NCBI RefSeq assembly: GCF_030687495.1
Contig: NZ_CP117435.1
Span: 1,674,001-1,738,000, forward strand
Source: Pseudomonas sp. FP453
Lineage (GTDB): Bacteria; Pseudomonadota; Gammaproteobacteria; Pseudomonadales; Pseudomonadaceae
Direction: 5' to 3'
Length of the DNA stretch: 64,000 bases
Shown one piece after another: positions 54,535 through 63,337 of this stretch. The translations under genes were made by a program, and so were the position numbers. Under the pieces are notes generated by a model that searched no databases, was not told the DNA's origin, and saw nothing but the letters and a program-made list of their open reading frames with translations. Every line of letters starts with the position of its first letter. Positions within the stretch are counted from its first letter, which is position 1.

Positions 54535-56577
54535 CTAAATCAGCCCCAGCGCCTTGAACACAAATGCATATTCGAGTGCTACGTCACGTAATCCCTGGTA
54601 GCGCCCGCTCATGCCCCCGTGGCCGGCGCCGAGTTCGGTCTTGAGCAGCAGCAGGTTGTCGTCGGTCTTGGTATCGCGCAGCTTGGCCACCCACTTGGCT
54701 GCTTCCCAGTATTGCACGCGGCTGTCGTTGTAGCCGGCGATCACCAGCAGGTGCGGATAAGCCTGGGCGCGGACGTTTTCGTACGGCGCGTAGGCTTTTA
54801 TCCGCTCGTACACTTCAGGCTCTTGCGGGTTGCCCCACTCGTCGTACTCGGTGATGGTCAGCGGCAGGTCCGGATCGAGCATGGTGTTGAGCACGTCGAC
54901 GAACGGCACTTCGGCAATCGCCGCCTGGAACAGCTCCGGGCGCTGGTTGAGCACCGCACCGATCAACAGGCCGCCGGCGCTGCCGCCGCTGATGGCCAGT
55001 TGCTTGGAGGTGGTCAAGCCTTCGGCGATCAGGTGTTCGGCGCAGGCGATAAAGTCGCTGAAGGTGTTCTGCTTGTGTTCCTGCTTGCCGTTGCGGTACC
55101 AGGCCTCACCCAGCTCGCCGCCGCCGCGCACGTGGGCAATGGCAAACGCCACGCCGCGGTCCAGCAGGCTCAGGCGCGCGTGGGAGAACCACGGGTCGAG
55201 GCTTGAACCGTAGGCGCCGTAGCCGTACAGGTACAGCGGCGTCGGCTTGCCCAGCTGGTCACGCTTGACCACCAGGCTGATGGGTACCTGGGTACCGTCG
55301 GCGGACGTCGCCCACAGGCGCTGGCTGACATAGTCGTCGGCGTTGAACACGCCCAGTACCGGGGTTTCCTTGAGCACGACTTGCGTGCCACTGGCCAGTT
55401 CCAACTGGCGTACCTGGGCCGGACGGTTCAGGGCTTCGTAGCGCAGGCGGATCTTGTCGCTGGGAAATTCCAGGCTGTTTTGTACGTAGAGGCTGTAGGC
55501 GGCGTCGGGCAATTCCACGCGATAGGCAGGCAGACCCTCTGGATGCACTTCGATCACCGGCAGGCCACCGATGCGCAGGCTCAAGGTCATGGCGTGGGCA
55601 TTGAGACTCACGCCGTCGAGCATCACGTCGTCGCTGTGGGGGATCAGGTTCTGCCACTCGGCCTCGGTCGGCACGTCGCCAATGTCGGTCGCGGTGAACA
55701 AGGCGTAGTTGATGCCGTCACGGTTGCTGCGGATAAACCAGGTCCAGGCGCCATTCAGTTGGCCGTGGTCGACGTCGTATTCATGGTCCTCGACCCGTGG
55801 TGCCAGGCAGGTGAAGTCGAGGTGTGGCTGCTCGGCGTCCAGCGCCCAGATTTCGCTGGTGGTCTTGCTGCCCAGGGCCAGCAGCAACTGGCGTTCGGAG
55901 CTGGAACGGTAGCAATGCAGGAAGAAACGTCCGTCGGGCTCGTGGAACACTTCCTGCGCCGCCGTGCCGTCCAGGCGATAGCGATACAGCTTGTGCGGGC
56001 GATGGGTATCGTCCAGCTCGCCGAAGAACAGGGTCAGGCTGTCATTGGCCCAGGTCATGCTGCCGTCGCAGTCTTCGAACTCCAGTTCGCTGACTTTGCC
56101 GGTGGCCAATTCCTTCACGTACAGGGTGAAAATCTCTTCACCACTGGTATCCAGGCTGTAGGCCAGGCGCTGGTGGTCGGGGCTGATGCTGAACGCACCC
56201 AGGGAGAAAAAGCCGCCGTTGGCCAGCACGTTCGGGTCCAGCAGCAGCTCTTCGCTGCTGTCGTCCACCTGGTTGCTGTCATCCGCCGGGCGGCGGCAGC
56301 GGTAGTGGCGGGCGTATTCGTCACCGGCGGTGGTGCGCGTGTAATACAGGTACGGCCCCCACGGTGAAGGCAGGGAAAGGTCGGTTTCGAGGATGCGGCC
56401 CTTGATCTCGTCGAACAGGGTTTCACGCAGGGCCTGCTGGTCGGCGAGCTGGGCTTCCTGCCAGGCGTTTTCGGCCTTGAGGTAATCGAGGACTTCAGTG
56501 CTGTCGCGTTCCTGCAACCAGGCGTAAGGATCCTGGCCTGGGGCCTTGCGGGCAATCGGAGCGGGCGATGTAGGCAT
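54535..56577 (-). CDS. ptrB: Oligopeptidase B (S9 prolyl oligopeptidase family)
   Basis: The 680-residue cytosolic serine peptidase has an N-terminal seven-bladed propeller (about 75-410) and a C-terminal alpha/beta hydrolase domain. The catalytic Ser is in ISGGSAGGLL, the Asp follows in the NDSRVQYWE segment and the His is in ELGAGHGGMSGRY. Glu residues typical of the basic-specific oligopeptidase B branch are likely but not verified. It cleaves short peptides after Arg or Lys. It is a single gene. Confidence 0.94.
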   Translation of the reverse strand: MPTSPAPIARKAPGQDPYAWLQERDSTEVLDYLKAENAWQEAQLADQQALRETLFDEIKGRILETDLSLPSPWGPYLYYTRTTAGDEYARHYRCRRPADDSNQVDDSSEELLLDPNVLANGGFFSLGAFSISPDHQRLAYSLDTSGEEIFTLYVKELATGKVSELEFEDCDGSMTWANDSLTLFFGELDDTHRPHKLYRYRLDGTAAQEVFHEPDGRFFLHCYRSSSERQLLLALGSKTTSEIWALDAEQPHLDFTCLAPRVEDHEYDVDHGQLNGAWTWFIRSNRDGINYALFTATDIGDVPTEAEWQNLIPHSDDVMLDGVSLNAHAMTLSLRIGGLPVIEVHPEGLPAYRVELPDAAYSLYVQNSLEFPSDKIRLRYEALNRPAQVRQLELASGTQVVLKETPVLGVFNADDYVSQRLWATSADGTQVPISLVVKRDQLGKPTPLYLYGYGAYGSSLDPWFSHARLSLLDRGVAFAIAHVRGGGELGEAWYRNGKQEHKQNTFSDFIACAEHLIAEGLTTSKQLAISGGSAGGLLIGAVLNQRPELFQAAIAEVPFVDVLNTMLDPDLPLTITEYDEWGNPQEPEVYERIKAYAPYENVRAQAYPHLLVIAGYNDSRVQYWEAAKWVAKLRDTKTDDNLLLLKTELGAGHGGMSGRYQGLRDVALEYAFVFKALGLI

Positions 56578-56667
56578 GGATTAATCTCTATCTGGCGGAC
56601 GGTGGCAGGCTTTACAGCCGCGACACGCAAAAGCCGTTATCATAGCCGCCTGTTTGCCTACGTTGCC

Positions 56668-57141
56668 ATGGACACCATGACCGAGAACGACTATCTGACC
56701 GCTTGGGGCCTCTACGCCTTCGCCGCTTTGGGCTGCCTGTTGGTGTGGTGGCGCATGACCCGCTGGATCTGGCGCTGGCTGCGCGAGCCGCTGCAATTGC
56801 TGATGGCGGTGTTGCTGTTCAGCCCGACCATCGTCGACCCGGTCAAGACCCAGTTCGCCCCCGCCGTGGCCATCACCGCGCTGGACCTGGTGCTCAAGGT
56901 CGGCAACAACGCCTGGCGGGCCATTTCCGACTTGTTCATGTACACGATGATCGCCTTTGCCGTGTACCTGGTGATCGTGCTGATCCGCTGGCCCATCGAG
57001 CGCGCCGCCAAGGCCCGCCGCGAGCGCAAGGCCGCCGCCGCCGCCGATGCCGCCCTGGCCGCCGAGCCGGCCGAGGATGATGACGAACCTTTCCGCCGCC
57101 CGGCCCCTGTGAGCGGCATGCGCGTCGAACCGCGCCTTTAA
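56668..57141 (+). CDS. Predicted inner-membrane protein
   Basis: The 157-residue protein has three hydrophobic segments (about residues 10-28, 42-62 and 92-115) and a charged C-terminus rich in Arg, Ala and acidic residues (KARRERKAAAAADAALAAEPAEDDDE). No family motif recognised, but the open frame, topology and position 21 bases before yafJ support a real gene. An ATG three codons downstream is an alternative start. Confidence 0.75.
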   Translation: MDTMTENDYLTAWGLYAFAALGCLLVWWRMTRWIWRWLREPLQLLMAVLLFSPTIVDPVKTQFAPAVAITALDLVLKVGNNAWRAISDLFMYTMIAFAVYLVIVLIRWPIERAAKARRERKAAAAADAALAAEPAEDDDEPFRRPAPVSGMRVEPRL

Positions 57142-57162
57142 CGTTGTAGCGAGAGCCCTGGC

Positions 57163-57939
57163 ATGTGTGAATTATTGGGCATGAGTGCCAACGTCCCCAC
57201 CGACATCGTGTTCAGCTTTACCGGGCTGATGCAGCGTGGTGGCCGCACCGGCCCCCATCGTGACGGTTGGGGCATTGCCTTTTATGAAGGCCGTGGCCTG
57301 CGTCTGTTCCAGGACCCGGCGGCGAGCAGTGAGTCGGAAGTCGCGCTGCTGGTGCAGCGTTATCCGATCAAAAGTGAAGTGGTGATTGGCCATATCCGCC
57401 AGGCCAACGTGGGCAAGGTGTGCCTGTCCAACACCCACCCGTTCGTGCGCGAGCTGTGGGGGCGCAACTGGTGTTTCGCCCACAACGGCCAACTGGCGGA
57501 CTTCAACCCGCGCGCCACGTTCTATCGGCCGGTGGGCGATACCGACAGCGAAGCGGCCTTCTGCGACCTGCTCAACCGCGTGCGTGAAGCCTTCCCCGAG
57601 CCGGTGGACATCGAGCAGGTGCTGCCCGACCTCATCGCCGCCTGCGCCGAATACCGCAGCAAAGGCGTGTTCAATTGCCTGCTCAGCGACGGCGACTGGC
57701 TGTTTTGCTACTGCTCGACCAAGCTGGCACAAATCACCCGTCGCGCGCCGTTTGGCCCGGCGCGCTTGAAAGATGTCGACGTGATCGTCGATTTTCAGGC
57801 CGAAACCACGCCCAATGACGTGGTCACGGTGATCGCCACCGAGCCATTGACCGACAACGAAAACTGGACCCGCTACGAACCGGGCCAATGGAGCCTGTGG
57901 CGACGCGGTGAATGCGTCAGCCAGGGCATCACCGAGTAA
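57163..57939 (+). CDS. Class II glutamine amidotransferase (YafJ-like)
   Basis: The 258-residue Ntn-hydrolase domain begins [19 protein letters not shown], so Cys2 becomes the N-terminal nucleophile after Met removal. [32 protein letters not shown] and CFAHNGQL are the typical glutaminase motifs. No synthetase domain is present, so its acceptor is unknown. It is followed 11 bases later by the DUF2937 gene. Confidence 0.93.
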   Translation: MCELLGMSANVPTDIVFSFTGLMQRGGRTGPHRDGWGIAFYEGRGLRLFQDPAASSESEVALLVQRYPIKSEVVIGHIRQANVGKVCLSNTHPFVRELWGRNWCFAHNGQLADFNPRATFYRPVGDTDSEAAFCDLLNRVREAFPEPVDIEQVLPDLIAACAEYRSKGVFNCLLSDGDWLFCYCSTKLAQITRRAPFGPARLKDVDVIVDFQAETTPNDVVTVIATEPLTDNENWTRYEPGQWSLWRRGECVSQGITE

Positions 57940-57950
57940 GGATATCGACC

Positions 57951-58493
57951 ATGTTGCTCAGCTATCTGCGGTTGGTGTTGTTTGCCATCGGTTTGTTGGT
58001 CGGCGTACAGGTGCCGGGGTTTATCAACGACTACGCCAAGCGCGTCGAAGCTCACCTGATCGAGGCCCAGACCGGCTTGCGCGGGTTTGACGCGACCGCG
58101 CAGCAGTTCTTCAAGGGTGACTTGCAGGCCCTGGTGGCGCATTACCGCGCCAGTGATGACCCGGTGTTCCAGAGCGACGCCAACAGCCTGGGCGCGATGC
58201 TTGACCGCCAGGTGGCGTTGGACAAGCAATTCCAGGCGATGCAAGGGCCGTGGTACATCCGCGTGCTGCAAGTGGCGGTGGCGGCTGACCCGGATATCCG
58301 CCTGGAGACCTGGAACGGCTACAGCTACCAGATCCTGCTGACGCCAGAGGCCATGGGCTGGGGGCTGGGCGGGGCGATGCTGTTGTCTTTCGGTTTGGAA
58401 TGCCTGTTCCGGCTGATTGATTGGGTAGTGTTGGGCGGCAAGCGTTTGCGCCAGAGCCGGCCGATTGAAGAGCGTGACCTGAAAGGTCTCTAA
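57951..58493 (+). CDS. DUF2937 family membrane protein
   Basis: The 180-residue protein has an N-terminal helix (MLLSYLRLVLFAIGLLVGVQVPGF), a soluble region with HYRASDDPVFQ and a second helix near residue 140 (MGWGLGGAMLLSFGLECLFRLID). It matches the DUF2937 family; function unknown. It is the last gene of the 56.7-58.5 kb cluster. Confidence 0.85.
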   Translation: MLLSYLRLVLFAIGLLVGVQVPGFINDYAKRVEAHLIEAQTGLRGFDATAQQFFKGDLQALVAHYRASDDPVFQSDANSLGAMLDRQVALDKQFQAMQGPWYIRVLQVAVAADPDIRLETWNGYSYQILLTPEAMGWGLGGAMLLSFGLECLFRLIDWVVLGGKRLRQSRPIEERDLKGL

Positions 58494-58510
58494 AGCTCAA
58501 CTCTGTCAAA

Positions 58511-58599
58511 TGTGGGAGCTGGCTTGCCTGCGATAGCGGTGTATCAGTGGCAGATAAGCAAGCTGACCCACCGCTATCGCAGGCAAGCCAGCTCCCACA
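58511..58599. repeat. REP doublet
   Basis: Inverted units, TGTGGGAGCTGGCTTGCC...ATAGCGGT and ACCGCTAT...AGCTCCCACA, between convergent genes. Confidence 0.94.
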
Positions 58600-58603
58600 G
58601 TTT

Positions 58604-59524
58604 TCAATCGGGTTTTGCCAGTTGCATCCGCTCTGGGCCGACTTCCTCGGCATAGCGGGCCACCACCTTCTGGCACAGCCCGACAATCTCCTCCACCAAC
58701 TCCACCCCCACGCGCCATGACACCACCACCTGCAAGTTCGGCAGTTTCTGCGCCATCGGCAACATCACCAATTCCCCCCGCGCCAGCTCTTCCATCACCA
58801 GCACCGGCGGCAGCGCGCCGATGCCGAAGCCATCGCGCAGCAAGCGGGTAATCGCCGACACCGAATTCACGCAGTTCATCCGTGGCGCGGCCACGCCGTT
58901 GGCCTGCATCAGGCGCAGCACGTCCTGGTGCGGGTGGGAGTTTTTCGAGTAGGTGATGATGCGCTCCTGGGCCAGTTCGGCGAGGGACGCGTAGTCGCGG
59001 TGGTAGATCGACTGGCTGGCGACGATCCAGGCCATGGGGTGGCTGCACAGCTCCAGGCTGCGCACGGTTTCGAGGCGTAGCAGGTCGGTTTGCAGGATCA
59101 GGTCGAGGAAGCCTTTTTGCAGCTGATCGCTGAGGTTCAATGCGGTATCGGCGACCAATTCGATTTCCACCAGGGGGAAATGGTCCATCAGTTCCGCAAC
59201 CAACGGGCTGAGCCAGGTGTGGATCACCGTGTCCATCGCGCCGATGCGGATGCGCCCGACCTTGCTGCTGGTGGTCTCCAGGGACTGCTTCAAGCCCTGC
59301 ATGGTCACCATCATCTGCTCGGCGTAATCGAGCACCTTCACGCCTTCCGGGGTCAGGCTCACGCCGCGTGAATCGCGCAGAAACAACTTCACCCCCAGTT
59401 CGCTCTCCAGCACCGCGATGCGGCTGGAGATCGAGGCCTGGGTGGTGAACAACTTCTCGGCGGTCAGGCGAAAGCTCTTGAGCTTGGCCACCCAGACGAA
59501 GGTTTCGAGGAACTTCAAATTCAT
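58604..59524 (-). CDS. LysR family regulator divergent from pxpABC
   Basis: The 306-residue LysR protein starts MNLKFLETFVWVAKLKSFRLTAEKLFTTQASISSRIAVLE, with the winged helix at about residues 1-60. It is divergent from pxpA over 175 bases, which strongly suggests it regulates 5-oxoproline use. Effector not known from sequence. Confidence 0.93.
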   Translation of the reverse strand: MNLKFLETFVWVAKLKSFRLTAEKLFTTQASISSRIAVLESELGVKLFLRDSRGVSLTPEGVKVLDYAEQMMVTMQGLKQSLETTSSKVGRIRIGAMDTVIHTWLSPLVAELMDHFPLVEIELVADTALNLSDQLQKGFLDLILQTDLLRLETVRSLELCSHPMAWIVASQSIYHRDYASLAELAQERIITYSKNSHPHQDVLRLMQANGVAAPRMNCVNSVSAITRLLRDGFGIGALPPVLVMEELARGELVMLPMAQKLPNLQVVVSWRVGVELVEEIVGLCQKVVARYAEEVGPERMQLAKPD

Positions 59525-59699
59525 GGGATCAACTTTTTCTTATGCATGGATCGGTTTTTATTAGTTGGACGCCGCACCGGGCCAGCGCCAAAAATCGAGC
59601 TATTCCACGATAAGCGTCGTAGGGGGGTCAGGACAAGTTGCGAGTTCTGTGTAAAAAATCCCACACTACAAAAAAATAAAACCTACAGGAGCGACCACT

Positions 59700-60440
59700 G
59701 TGAGCCGCCTGCTACTGAATTGCGACATCGGCGAAAGCTTTGGCAACTGGACCCTGGGTCTGGACGCCGAGGTCATGCCGTTCATCGATTGCGCCAACGT
59801 GGCCTGCGGTTTCCATGCCGGCGACCCGAGCATCATGCGCAAGACTGTCAGCCTGGCGCTCAAGCACGGCGTGCAAGTGGGCGCACACCCCGCCTATCAG
59901 GATTTGCAAGGCTTCGGCCGCCGCTCCATGGCTTACACGCCGCAGGAAATCCAGGACCTGCTGCACTACCAGATCGGCGCCCTCGACGGCATCTGCCGGG
60001 CGCAAGGCGGGCGGGTGAGCTACGTCAAACCCCACGGCGCGATGTACAACGACATGATGGCCAACCCGACGCAATTGCGCGCCGTGATCCAGGCCGTTGC
60101 CGCGTACGGCGACCTGCCGCTGATGCTGCTGGCCACCCGCGACAACAGCGCCGCGCAGGCCCTGGGCGATGAGTACGGCGTGACCTTGTGGTTCGAAGCG
60201 TTCGCCGACCGTGCCTACGACAACAAGGGCCATCTGGTTTCGCGCCAGTTGCCCGGTGCCGTGCACCATGATGCCGAAACCATCGTGCAGCAGTCCCTGA
60301 CCATTTCCCGTGGCGAAGCGCTGATCGCCAGCGACGGCAGCCCGCTGGTGTTGCAGGCCGATACCCTGTGCGTCCACGGGGACAACGCCAGTTCGGTCGC
60401 CGCCGTGCAGCGTATCCGCGAGGCATTGAAGAACGCATGA
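59700..60440 (+). CDS. pxpA: 5-oxoprolinase subunit PxpA (LamB/YcsF family)
   Basis: The 246-residue protein has the LamB/YcsF signature: [39 protein letters not shown] and [19 protein letters not shown]. With PxpB and PxpC it forms the ATP-dependent 5-oxoprolinase that hydrolyses pyroglutamate to glutamate. It starts at a GTG preceded by CAGGAG. Its end overlaps pxpB by 4 bases (ATGA). Confidence 0.95.
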   Translation: MSRLLLNCDIGESFGNWTLGLDAEVMPFIDCANVACGFHAGDPSIMRKTVSLALKHGVQVGAHPAYQDLQGFGRRSMAYTPQEIQDLLHYQIGALDGICRAQGGRVSYVKPHGAMYNDMMANPTQLRAVIQAVAAYGDLPLMLLATRDNSAAQALGDEYGVTLWFEAFADRAYDNKGHLVSRQLPGAVHHDAETIVQQSLTISRGEALIASDGSPLVLQADTLCVHGDNASSVAAVQRIREALKNA

Positions 60441-61141
60441 AGCCACGCATTGAAGTAGTGGCCATCGACTGCCTGATGGTGCGTCTGTTTGACGCCATCG
60501 CCGAAGCCAATATGCCGTGGATGCTCGCCGCCACCCAGCGCTTGCGCGAGGGCTTTGGCGCGGCGCTGGTGGACCTGGTGCCGTCCTACACCACGCTGAT
60601 GGTGCATTACGACCTCACCGCGTTGAGCCCGGCCCAGGCGCGGGCATTGATTGATCAAGCCCTGACGGATCTGCAACCGCAAGCCCAGGGCAGCGGCCAG
60701 TGCCATGTGCTGCCGGTGTGGTACGACCTGAGTGTCGGCCCTGAGCTGACCTTGCTCAGCCAGCGCAGCGGCTTGAGTGTCGATGCCGTGATCCGCCAGC
60801 ACAGTGCCCACGAATACCAGGTGTTTGCCCTTGGCTTCGCCCCCGGTTTTGCCTTTATGGGGCTGGTGGACGAAATCCTCGCCACGCCGCGCCTGAGTAC
60901 GCCACGCAAACGCGTGGCGGCGGGTAGCGTCGGTATCGCCGAACGGCAAACCGCCGCCTATCCGGTGGTATCGCCCGGCGGCTGGAACCTGATCGGCCGC
61001 ACCCCGGCCAAGCTGTTCGACCGTGATCGCGATGGCTACAGCCTGATGCAGCCCGGCGACACGGTGCGTTTCGCGCCCGTCGACCACGCCGAATTCATCA
61101 GGCTGGGTGGCGACGACACCCCGTTGGAGGCCCAGGCATGA
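60437..61141 (+). CDS. pxpB: 5-oxoprolinase subunit PxpB (KipI-like)
   Basis: The 234-residue subunit has the carboxyltransferase/KipI-domain signature: [50 protein letters not shown] and [27 protein letters not shown]. It overlaps pxpA and pxpC by 4 bases each, so expression of the three subunits is coupled. Confidence 0.94.
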   Translation: MKPRIEVVAIDCLMVRLFDAIAEANMPWMLAATQRLREGFGAALVDLVPSYTTLMVHYDLTALSPAQARALIDQALTDLQPQAQGSGQCHVLPVWYDLSVGPELTLLSQRSGLSVDAVIRQHSAHEYQVFALGFAPGFAFMGLVDEILATPRLSTPRKRVAAGSVGIAERQTAAYPVVSPGGWNLIGRTPAKLFDRDRDGYSLMQPGDTVRFAPVDHAEFIRLGGDDTPLEAQA

Positions 61142-62052
61142 GCCGCTTGATCATCGAGGCCAGCACACCGCTGTGCCTGTTGCAGGACGCCGGACGCTTT
61201 GGCGTGCGCCACCTCGGCGTGACCCAGGGCGGCGCGCTGGATTGGGTGTCGATGGCCTGGGCCAACTGGCTGCTGGACAACCCGCTGGACGCGCCGGTGG
61301 TGGAAATCACCCTGGGCGGCTTCACCCTGCAGGCCGAGGACTATTGCTTGCTGGCGTTGGCCGGTGCGGATTTGGGTGCATACATCGACGAACGGGCCAT
61401 CAGCCCCGGCCGCAGTTTTATCCTGCAAAAGGGTCAGCGTTTGCGCTTTACCCAGCCGTGCAACGGTGCGCGGGCGTATCTCGCTGCACCGGGCGGGTTT
61501 GACGCGCCAGATGTGCTGGGCAGTTGCGCCACGGTTGTGCGTGAGGAACTGGGCGGTGTGGATGGTTTTGGCAAGGCATTGGTCGAAGGCGGGCGCCTGG
61601 CCTATTCCGGTACAGGCGGCGCCATGAAGGAACTGAGTGCGCAGGATCTGCGATTCGATAAACCGTTGGATGTGATCGTCGGCGCGCAGATCGGCCAGTT
61701 CAGCGGGCAGAGCCTGTTCGACGCGTTCAACACCGAGTGGTCCCTGGACAGCCGCGCCGACCGCATGGGCATGCGCCTGCTGGGCACGCCGTTGCAGTAC
61801 CAGGGGCCGTCGCTGATTTCCGAAGGGATTCCGTTGGGGGCGATCCAGGTGCCGCCGGATGGGCAGCCAATTGTGTTGCTTAATGATCGGCAGACGATTG
61901 GCGGTTACCCGCGCTTGGGCGCGTTGACGCCGTTGGCGCTGGCGCGGCTGGCCCAGTGTTTGCCGGGGGAGAAGGTCAGGTTGGCGCCAGTGGTGCAGGA
62001 GACGGCGCATCGGCAGCACATCGACTATTTGCAGCGGTTTTTGAATGGCTAA
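61138..62052 (+). CDS. pxpC: 5-oxoprolinase subunit PxpC (KipA-like)
   Basis: The 304-residue biotin-dependent carboxyltransferase-like subunit has LLQDAGRFGVRHLGVTQGGALDWVSM, EITLGGFTLQAED, SRADRMGMRLLG, SLISEGIPLGAIQVPPDGQPIVLLNDRQTIGGYPRLGAL. Third gene of pxpABC, giving a complete subunit set. A REP element follows. Confidence 0.95.
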   Translation: MSRLIIEASTPLCLLQDAGRFGVRHLGVTQGGALDWVSMAWANWLLDNPLDAPVVEITLGGFTLQAEDYCLLALAGADLGAYIDERAISPGRSFILQKGQRLRFTQPCNGARAYLAAPGGFDAPDVLGSCATVVREELGGVDGFGKALVEGGRLAYSGTGGAMKELSAQDLRFDKPLDVIVGAQIGQFSGQSLFDAFNTEWSLDSRADRMGMRLLGTPLQYQGPSLISEGIPLGAIQVPPDGQPIVLLNDRQTIGGYPRLGALTPLALARLAQCLPGEKVRLAPVVQETAHRQHIDYLQRFLNG

Positions 62053-62056
62053 AAGC

Positions 62057-62138
62057 ATCGCAGGCAAGCCAGCTCCCACAGTTGAATGCATTTCAAAGCT
62101 GGAATGCATTCCCCTGTGGGAGCTGGCTTGCCTGCGAT
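62057..62138. repeat. Inside-out REP doublet
   Basis: Same organisation as the element at 52.4 kb: ATCGCAGGCAAGCCAGC...CCCACAG outside, an inner TTGAATGCATT-like stretch, a short centre and the mirrored right side. It ends GCCTGCGAT at 62138. The inner repeat has a few mismatches, so this copy is less perfect. Confidence 0.92.
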
Positions 62139-62158
62139 AGCGCCAGCGAATACACCGC

Positions 62159-63337
62159 CTATTTGGACAGAAAACGCATCCCTTCTTCCAACCCTCGAAG
62201 GGTCAGCGGATACATCTGATCCTCCACCAACTCCCGCACAATCCCCGTCGACGCCGTATACCCCCAGGTGTCCTTCGGATACGGGTTAATCCAGATCAGC
62301 TTCTTGTACTTGGCCATGAAGCGCTGCATCCACACATACCCCGGCTCTTCATTCCAATGCTCGACACTGCCGCCGGCCTGGGTGATTTCATACGGCGCCA
62401 TCGACGCATCGCCGATAAAGATCACTTTGTAGTCCGCGCCGTACTTGTGCAGCAGGTCCTGGGTGGAGGTGCGTTCCGAGGTGCGGCGCTGATTGTTCTT
62501 CCACACCGACTCGTACACGAAGTTATGGAAGTAGAAGTACTCCAGGTGCTTGAACTCGGTCTTGCACGCCGAGAACAGCTCTTCGCAGATCTTCACGTGG
62601 GCATCCATCGAGCCGCCGATGTCGAACAACAGCAGCAGCTTGATGGTGTTGCGCCGCTCCGGGCGCATCTGGATATTCAGCAAACCGGCGTCGCGGGCGG
62701 TGTGGTCGATGGTGCCGTCGATGTCCAGCTCTTCCGCCGCACCCTGGCGCGCGAATTTGCGCAGGCGGCGCAGGGCGATCTTGATGTTGCGCGTGCCCAG
62801 TTCTACCTGGTCGTCGAGGTTCTTGTACTCGCGCTGGTCCCAGACCTTCACCGCCTTGCCCTGGCGCTTGCCCGCGTCGCCGACGCGAATGCCTTCCGGG
62901 TTGTAGCCGCCGGAACCGAACGGGCTGGTGCCGCCAGTGCCGATCCATTTGTTGCCACCGGCATGGCGTTCTTTCTGTTCTTCCAGGCGTTTCTTGAACT
63001 CTTCGATCAGCTTGTCGAGGCCGCCGAGGGATTGGATTTGCGCGCGTTCTTCATCGCTCAGCGAACGTTCGAATTCCTTGCGCAGCCAGTCTTCGGGGAT
63101 CAGCGCTTGCAGGTGGTCGTCGAGTTTTTCCAGGCCGTTGAAATAGGCGCCGAAAGCCCGGTCGAACTTGTCGAAGTGCCGCTCGTCCTTGACCAGGATC
63201 GCCCGGGCCAAGTAGTAGAACTCGTCCATGTCGGCGAAGGTCACGCGCATTTTCAGGGCGTTGATCAGGTCGAGCAGCTCGCGCACCGACACCGGCACCT
63301 TGGCGGCGCGCATTTCATTGAACAGGTTGAGCAGCAT
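62159..63337 (-). CDS. VWA domain-containing protein (CoxE/YehP type)
   Basis: The 392-residue protein has a helical N-terminal part and a C-terminal von Willebrand A-like domain with the metal-site sequence LLFDIGGSMDAH (DIGGS where DxSxS is usual). Stand-alone VWA proteins with MoxR ATPases form metal-insertion or protein-remodelling modules. Its ATG overlaps the stop of the upstream AAA gene by 1 base (TGATG). Confidence 0.9.
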   Translation of the reverse strand: MLLNLFNEMRAAKVPVSVRELLDLINALKMRVTFADMDEFYYLARAILVKDERHFDKFDRAFGAYFNGLEKLDDHLQALIPEDWLRKEFERSLSDEERAQIQSLGGLDKLIEEFKKRLEEQKERHAGGNKWIGTGGTSPFGSGGYNPEGIRVGDAGKRQGKAVKVWDQREYKNLDDQVELGTRNIKIALRRLRKFARQGAAEELDIDGTIDHTARDAGLLNIQMRPERRNTIKLLLLFDIGGSMDAHVKICEELFSACKTEFKHLEYFYFHNFVYESVWKNNQRRTSERTSTQDLLHKYGADYKVIFIGDASMAPYEITQAGGSVEHWNEEPGYVWMQRFMAKYKKLIWINPYPKDTWGYTASTGIVRELVEDQMYPLTLRGLEEGMRFLSK

